A DNA stretch of 64,000 bases from Hyphomicrobiales bacterium (GTDB lineage Bacteria > Pseudomonadota > Alphaproteobacteria > Rhizobiales > Rhizobiaceae). Positions 63,958 to 64,000 of this stretch are shown piece by piece. The position numbers and the translations under genes were made by a program. The stretch spans positions 94,821 to 158,820 of the forward strand of contig UCCA01000008.1 in assembly GCA_900470805.1 (NCBI GenBank), written 5' to 3'. Position 1 is the stretch's first letter. Every line of letters begins with the position of its first letter. The notes beneath the pieces are model-generated. The model was not told where the DNA came from and searched no databases. It worked only from the letters and a program-made list of their open reading frames with translations.

Positions 63958-64000
63958 GGGGTGGGCCTCGCGGTGGCGAGGTTTTGCCGTGTGGCACCCC

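Noticed and set aside
63958..64000. Possible start of the importer ATPase gene at the right edge
   Set aside because: Only 43 bp remain and no motif can be read, so nothing is annotated.

Overview
The window is chromosomal DNA of an alphaproteobacterium in the order Hyphomicrobiales, most likely family Rhizobiaceae (Rhizobium, Agrobacterium, Neorhizobium or a close relative). This rests on the GC-rich coding bias, the chpT / receiver / ctrA / fliJ / sciP cell-cycle block, the EipA (DUF1134) gene, a urease operon with rhizobial inserts, and a mosaic palindromic repeat of the kind scattered through rhizobial genomes. Genus cannot be fixed by eye. I see no tRNA, rRNA, CRISPR array, insertion sequence or prophage; it looks like a stable chromosome with one accessory-looking polysaccharide block at the left.

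Layout. (1) 1-554: 3' part of an alpha/beta hydrolase. (2) 737-8157: an exopolysaccharide cluster, all on +: Wzc-like chain-length kinase, GT4 glycosyltransferase, a GDP-mannose 3,5-epimerase, Wzx-like flippase, Wzy-like polymerase and WcaF-like acetyltransferase; a convergent SGNH hydrolase follows. (3) 10312-20701: GNAT enzyme, EamA transporter, purA, a large acidic single-span membrane protein, rpoH, an RluD-type pseudouridine synthase, a DUF6476-like protein, a TrmH-type RNA methyltransferase and a coiled-coil membrane protein. (4) 20822-25390: eipA, then the cell-cycle block chpT, atypical receiver, ctrA, fliJ-like, small GNAT, sciP. (5) 25792-28492: solo LuxR regulator with a nearby palindrome, orphan DUF2793 protein, cysQ. 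(6) 28881-34398: branched-chain amino acid ABC transporter livHMGF, a DUF6867 membrane protein and livK. (7) 34591-36776: 2-hydroxyacid dehydrogenase and acyltransferase. (8) 36877-55165: nitrogen block, with a sensor kinase/response regulator pair divergent from urtABCDE, then ureD-A-B-C-E-F-G with five inserted genes. (9) 55143-63957: Crp/Fnr regulator under an FNR-type box, an RND efflux pump with adaptor, and an NMT1/THI5-like ABC importer with two permeases running off the right edge.

How it works together. The nitrogen block reads as one functional unit: urea is captured by UrtA, imported by UrtBC powered by UrtDE, and hydrolysed by UreABC matured by UreDEFG. The most striking gene is the sensor kinase at 37781-41212, in which a whole NCS1-type permease is fused through a cysteine-rich zinc-finger-like segment to a hybrid histidine kinase; its LuxR-type response regulator overlaps it by 8 bp. 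It is divergent from urtA, and the shared promoter region carries two CTACGT hexamers exactly one helical turn apart. My inference is that this is a transporter-derived sensor controlling urea or related nitrogen-compound uptake, comparable in architecture to the SLC5-fused CrbS kinase but with a different transporter family. The cell-cycle block is also notable because a phosphotransferase, CtrA and the CtrA inhibitor SciP lie within about 4 kb, with GANTC methylation sites and CtrA-like boxes in the intervening promoters.
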